Positions 58,832 to 64,000 of a DNA stretch of 64,000 bases are shown here, piece after piece. Numbering within the stretch: position 1 is the first letter of the stretch; the number at the start of each line of letters is the position of its first letter. The notes beneath the pieces were generated by a model. It was not told where the DNA came from. It was given only the letters and a program-made list of their open reading frames with translations, and did no database searches. The position numbers were made by a program, and so were the translations under genes. Origin of the DNA: Hemibagrus wyckioides (lineage: Eukaryota > Chordata > Actinopteri > Siluriformes > Bagridae). The stretch covers positions 15,549,892-15,613,891 of the forward strand of contig NC_080734.1 of the NCBI RefSeq assembly GCF_019097595.1. Reading direction: 5' to 3'.

Positions 58832-58847
58832 ATGACTGCTTCTCTAG
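58660..58847 (+). other. Candidate alternative first exon of a short tns3 isoform
   Basis: ATG at 58832 starts ATGACTGCTTCTCTAG, which ends at a donor GTATGTG (58848) in phase 1. That is the same phase as the exon 15 donor, so this exon could replace the upstream exons without a frame shift. Human tensin genes have short transcripts containing the C-terminal part. The start of the exon is unknown; the AG tract at 58561-58613 would lie in its promoter. Confidence 0.3.
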
Positions 58848-60989
58848 GTATGTGTGAAAAGTTCTTTCCATGCATGTATGTATGCAAAATTTGTTCAGAT
58901 TAATACCAGTGTGTGTTGTGTGGGTTGTGTGTGTGTGTGTGTGTGTGCTAATGGATTAGCCATTTGCTGTATGTGTCTCTGGCAAGCTTGCATTGTCTAC
59001 TCAGACAGCAGGCACTGTAAGAAGATCCTCGTCCTATTAGAGTAGATCTCTTCCCTGCCCTTGTCTTTTGATTCTTTGCTCTTCTTTGGCTCTTTCCCTT
59101 TGCATCTCGCCTGCTGATAACATGCAGATTCCAGCCCAAGGAAGTGTGTGTATTTACAAACAGGCTTTGGAATGTCACTGTGTTCGTATGCAGATGTCTT
59201 CCCCTATTTATTTTGTCAGTTCTGATCTTGGCCTCCTCTTGTTAAAAAACCTTTGAGCTCTTTCAATGCTGTAGTATATATTGCATGTGCAAGATTTTGT
59301 GTCTTCTGAAAACTCTTCCTGTTATGCCCAGTCCTCCAGTTTTGGAGAAGAATCTGTGTGAGGCTTTAACTCAACTTCCAGATAAGTCTGCAGATCAGGG
59401 CAGATAGGAGCAGCTTGTAAACACCATTAAAGCACATTAAAGATATTTGGCTAGTTGTCCATGCCTCAACAACTACTTTACTGCAAATAAAATGATCTCT
59501 TAACGTTTAAAATATGTTGAATATAGGCAAATTTAACCAATATTTGTCTTTTGTAGATTAGTTTAGTATCTACAAGTATAAAGCAGTTAATCATTTCTTT
59601 CCTCATTTCAGGAGCTAAATATTAGCATCAAGCATTTTTATACGAATGAAAGCAACTTAAAAATAAAATTAGATTGAAATGAATAAATATTGCATTTGAA
59701 ATAGTAAATAGTTAAAATCTCTCCATGATTTAAAGGTCTTTGAATGTCCTCATGTCCCACGCAGACATATTTTCACACAAACCAATGCATAGTTGTGGAA
59801 AATATTCAGTTTTAGTCTTTTCCATCTGACTTTTCTGGCTATCTACAATATGCTACATAAAGTTCACCCAGATAAACAGAGAAAGCAAGAGAATGAGGTT
59901 TTGCTGGGGAGCTACTGTGCTGTGTGTAAGAAAACAAGAGACTGGAATCAGAAACTAGGTGGACATTAGGCACTGAAGTGTGTGCTGATCTTTAAAGTTG
60001 TCTATAGCTCTTTCTTTTTTACTGGGTTTGAGTGTTTCTGTGTGAAAAGGAGTGTAAGAGTTGTAGAATATCATTTGTTGCTTTTAAGCTAAACCAGACA
60101 GAAGCAACGAATCACAAGGACATCTGATTGCCTACTTTTATCATTGAATATCATGGAATCTGTGAATCCTGAAGCTCTATGTTTAGTAAATATTATGTTT
60201 TTATTACTGTCCCTGATTCATCGGTAGTGAGATATAGAAACAGAGCCACCTTTGAATCACAGAGAAAGAGCAAAAACACATGACTTACACCATACAGACT
60301 TTCTCCTAATTAAAGCAATGGGGCTGTTTTTCAGCCTGCCTCCTCCTGGTGAAGTAATGTCTTGGTTCGGAACATGCGCCATTAGAGGAAGTCTTAGCCT
60401 AGTGCTCTTAAGAAATCGTTAAAGAATGAAATGCACATGTATATAAAACCGTAGCGGTTACAGCTAAAGAGGAAACATTAGGAGCGTTGTTTTCAATTGG
60501 ACGGTTTGGTTTCTAATTAGACGGCTTGTGGTTATTTGTGGTCATTCGTATAAAATTAGAGCAAAGTCCTGGCAATTCAGTCAGGAGCAATTTGACTCAA
60601 GAAGGTCTAATTTTATTTGCAGGAACAGAACATGAGAAGTGCTCAGGAAAATGTGTCTCACGTTTTCTAATTCGCTAGTAACCTTAGACACTGGTATAGA
60701 TAGATGCTTTTGGATATGATGTGGCAAATGCAATGGAATAAAGCAATTGCTGCAACTTGTGTATTATAAGACAAAGTGATGTTTGAAGTACATTTTCTTC
60801 ATCCATGGAAGGTAATAAGACGAATTACTGACATTACCACACTCTATGATGTCAGCTTATTGTATTTAATCCTGAGAATTGAAATCAACATGAGCTAGAT
60901 ATGATTTATTTATGTCTGCATGAATTTGCATAGGGGTAATAAACACAAAGGGAGCAGCTGCTGCATATGTTGCTACAGTTCTATATATA

Positions 60990-61278
60990 GGTGTAAAGTT
61001 TGTGGTTAGCATGTTCTCGGTTCGATAGTCTACAAGTCCTCCCAGTGCTACAGGTTTTTACTCCAGGTACACCGGTTTCCTCCCCCAGTCCAAATATATT
61101 CGTTATAGGCTGCCTGGAATCTTTAAATTGTCTATAGTGTAGTGTGTGAGTGTGTGTGCAAAATTGTGCCCTGTGATGGATTAGCACTCCATCACCCGCC
61201 TCGTGTCCCAACTCCCTGGGCTAGTCTCCAAGTTCCACACAACCCTATGTAGGATAAGCAGTTCAGTAAATGGATGGA
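60990..61278 (+). repeat. Family C retroelement fragment
   Basis: GTTAGCATGTTCTCGGTTCG, CGGTTTCCTCCCCCAGTCCA, CCCTGTGATGGATTAGCACT and AGTAAATGGATGG appear in the family C order. Confidence 0.7.
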
Positions 61279-61658
61279 GAATGAATATCATGAATATTTC
61301 TGCTACAAACCATGCTCGATTTGTTTCAGATATCATTAGCAAGTCTTTATTTTTACTGCTATACGTAACGTTTAGAAACATTTTCTGAGTAACAGAGCAG
61401 ATGATGGCTTTCCAGAATGTTCCATTAGGTCTGATGACGTTATGGAAGAAAGAGCTTCATCATGAAAATGATTCATAGCATTACAAATAATTCAGGAATA
61501 TTTTTACTAGTGTGTAATACCATTACACTAACCATTATTGAGGTCAAGAAATTTTCTTGTCTCTCCTTTCGCTTACCCCCTGTCTCTCTTTCCATCCCCC
61601 ACTATTTTCCCCAGTGCAGCTTTGATCACAACAGCTGAATAGTTTTCAACTTGGCTCT

Positions 61659-61660
<2 letters not shown>

Positions 61661-61701
<41 letters not shown>

Positions 61702-61716
61702 TGTGTGTGTGTGTGC
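61661..61716. repeat. (TG)n microsatellite
   Basis: TG tract of about 55 bp with a single TATG interruption, ending in GCACACGCACA. Confidence 0.95.
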
Positions 61717-63344
61717 ACACGCACATTCCTCCTGTGAATGGTGAGTTTGTTAAGCCTGTAACACTAAAGTCATTCTTTGTCTTTCTGGCGTGCCGGAGAT
61801 ATAATCCAGAGAGACTCTGTTGTTGAAATAAATAACTGACACGCTTTTTAATCCTTTGCAGCTTCTCAAAATCCCCAAAGAATTATTTGATTATTTATAT
61901 TTCTTTTTTTTTTTGTACAACATGTGGTGTAGTCGTTTGCTAAAAATAGAAATCCCTGGCTCACTATAGGCTGGATATATGGAGTGGGTTGTGAGTATTG
62001 TACTGTCTAAAGCACAAGATGGTCTTTTGTGTGCATCGTTCTCATACCAAACAGAAGAATAAGACCAGAAAGAAACCACCCACAACATACAAATCAGTTG
62101 AATGTCTCCATGTTAGACATTTGTCTACTAGCAGAGGATACGTTTTAATATTATGTGCACCGCATGTCTTAATTTTGCATAGAATTTTATTGTCCCTTAT
62201 TGTCCCTATAAAGACTGAATGAACTTTAATCAACTTCTTGCCATAATCAGATTTTTTTCCTGTTATCTTGTCACCCCAGTGTTTAGCTAAGCTTATTTTA
62301 TTTCTTTGCTATGCAGGATTGCATGCAATAACACCATAAAATGACAGACGACAGAAAGTAACCAATGACACAAGTTTACATGCGGACAATTCCTGAAGCT
62401 AGGAATCTTCCAAAGCCATATTTGATGTCTAACATAACCCTCCTGTGTTAACATAGACCTCATGTGAGTGATGCTGCATCCCACCTACCTTTGTAGCTCT
62501 AAATTTCGAACCTCAAACAAGATAAAACCAAAACCCTCAACCCTGAGTTCAGCAAGTGGCAACAATTCGACATGGTGGCTCACATCATGAACTGTCTACA
62601 AAGTAGTGCTTCTTAACTTTCTACATCTATGTCTATAACACTGCCTATACAGATTGCTGTGTTTCTGCTGAAGGAAATAGACATCATTCATCACAGTTAG
62701 CTGGCTAGCTTGTTGCTGACAAAATACAAATATGGAGACCTTGAAAATGACGTAATTCCAGCTTACTTCCTGAGCTGAATGCAGCATAAAAACTGCAGGC
62801 AGATCTTTTGGTCTCTGGTGTGGAAACGTCATCTTCTCAACATTAATCCATGCACTGGTTCAGTCCTACAGGGTCATTTATCATCCTGGTGCTTGAGTCT
62901 GTTTATTAAAATTATCATTGTGGAACTTTTACCTATCCCTTCTCCTCCATATTCGCTTACATGCATTGCTCTCGAGTTCACTTCCACTGGATGACCCTAC
63001 AAGTAAGTCTCTGATTAAATAGGGCTTGGTATTTCAAAGCTTTTGGGTATACTCGTTGAGGTTTGGGTTTTTTAGGGTGAGTCATTTTTCCCCACTTTAT
63101 CCATCTGGGAACTTAATTTTAGTCACTAATTCTTTTTACTCCCAAAATGTCTGTTTATTCTAGGTACATATACTGTAACCATGGCAAACTTTGTTATTGC
63201 ACATTGTTGATAGTAATAATTTGGAATACCGCTGGAACTTCTGATTTAATTGGACCTTTAACCTTGTGCAGTTACCAGCCCACTGGACCATAATTATAGG
63301 TACTAACTTCTGATGTTTATTGTATATTAGTGTATATTGTATAT

Positions 63345-63540
63345 TGGGGCGATGGCAGCTCTGGGTTGTTGACCGGAAGATCAGGGTTCAAGCCCCAACA
63401 CTGCCAAGCTGCCACCATTGGGCCAGGGGTGCTGCATCATGGCTGCCCCTGTGCTATGACCCCAATCCCCAAGGATGAGATATGTGAAGAAAGAATTTCA
63501 CTGTGCTGTAATGTAAATGTGACAAATAAAGACAACATAA
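63345..63540 (+). mobile_element. tRNA-derived SINE, family A
   Basis: It has a tRNA-like head, a B-box (GGGTTCAAGCCCCAACACTG), a short internal deletion after GGGCC, and the intact tail AATTTCACTGTGCTGTAATG then GTGACAAATAAAGACAA. Confidence 0.8.
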
Positions 63541-63813
63541 CTTATTGTGTGAATTGATTCCATCACAATAATAAAAAAAAATCCTTATAATTCACTTACT
63601 AAATAAAAAGATTTGGATTCTGACCAGAAGAACTGCTTATTTTTATGTAATGAAGTAGAGAATTTAGTGATAATTTACTTTGCTACTGCGTTGTCCAGGA
63701 TGTTGTTTTTAGAAGCTCTTGGTGGAGGAGAGAGATATTGTGTAGAGCCCCCTCTGTGTAGCGTTATGTGCACTATGTCAGGAATGCGTTTGGGTGTGTG
63801 TGAGTGGTTAAGA

Positions 63814-63845
<32 letters not shown>

Positions 63846-64000
63846 GTGTTTGTGCAGCCCACCAGCCATTAACACTTAAGACACATACATTCCATCACAT
63901 GCATTCACTTTATAACTCTTGATTGTTTATTTTTATATGGGTATGTATGTTTTTGTTTTTTTAAATTCCTCCCATGTAATACGATTTAAAGTGTTGACAT

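Larger units (their letters stand above)
58848..64000. other. Right-hand region, probable tns3 intron
   Basis: No coding exon was recognised. It holds TG tracts (about 58926-58949, 61661-61716, 63794-63850), a family C repeat (60990-61275) and a SINE (63345-63540). Most other sequence looks unique and AT-rich. Confidence 0.4.

Overview
This window reads as nuclear DNA of a ray-finned fish. The genes have many short exons with GT-AG (and a few GC-AG) introns. The proteins look like vertebrate RNF138, meprin beta, MCM3, a MARVEL-domain tetraspan and tensin-3. The intergenic and intronic DNA is AT-rich and full of CA/TG, CT, AAT and AAAT microsatellites, tRNA-derived SINEs and decayed Tc1-like transposons. 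The amount of Tc1 debris and the SINE types suggest an otophysan such as a catfish, but that is inference.

Layout. 1-0.6 kb: a Tc1-like relic. 1.9-7.6 kb (+): a complete 8-exon RNF138-like RING E3 ubiquitin ligase gene with an interferon-response-like palindrome about 0.6 kb upstream. 8.7-15.2 kb (+): a complete 13-exon meprin beta gene (mep1b) that lacks the usual EGF-like module. 15.6-20.3 kb (-): a complete 17-exon mcm3, tail-to-tail with mep1b; the two polyadenylation signals lie about 140 bp apart. 22.2-24.0 kb (+): a 3-exon MARVEL-domain (MARVELD3-like) gene, head-to-head with mcm3 across 1.9 kb. 24-30.6 kb: intergenic DNA with a 65-bp-TIR element, a diverged duplication and a probable non-coding first exon of the next gene. 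30.6-55.3 kb (+): the first 15 coding exons of a tensin-3-like gene (tns3): dead phosphatase and C2 region, then the start of the disordered region. The rest of tns3, including the SH2-PTB part, must lie beyond the right edge. 55.3-64 kb: most likely tns3 intron, with repeats and a candidate internal first exon.

The genes do not form an operon or pathway. RNF138 and MEP1B are also neighbours on human 18q12, so that pair looks like conserved synteny; MCM3 and TNS3 lie on other human chromosomes. I built the exon models by hand from splice signals, reading-frame phase and recalled family sequences. In every gene the internal exon phases join consistently. The most unusual observations are: the RNF138-like protein with a changed RING ligand and no central zinc finger; the EGF-less meprin; two consecutive GC-AG introns and a Cys-to-Ser pseudo-phosphatase loop in tns3; a 60-bp near-perfect hairpin at 52.2 kb; and two candidate internal tns3 promoters. 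I found no convincing wholly new system.
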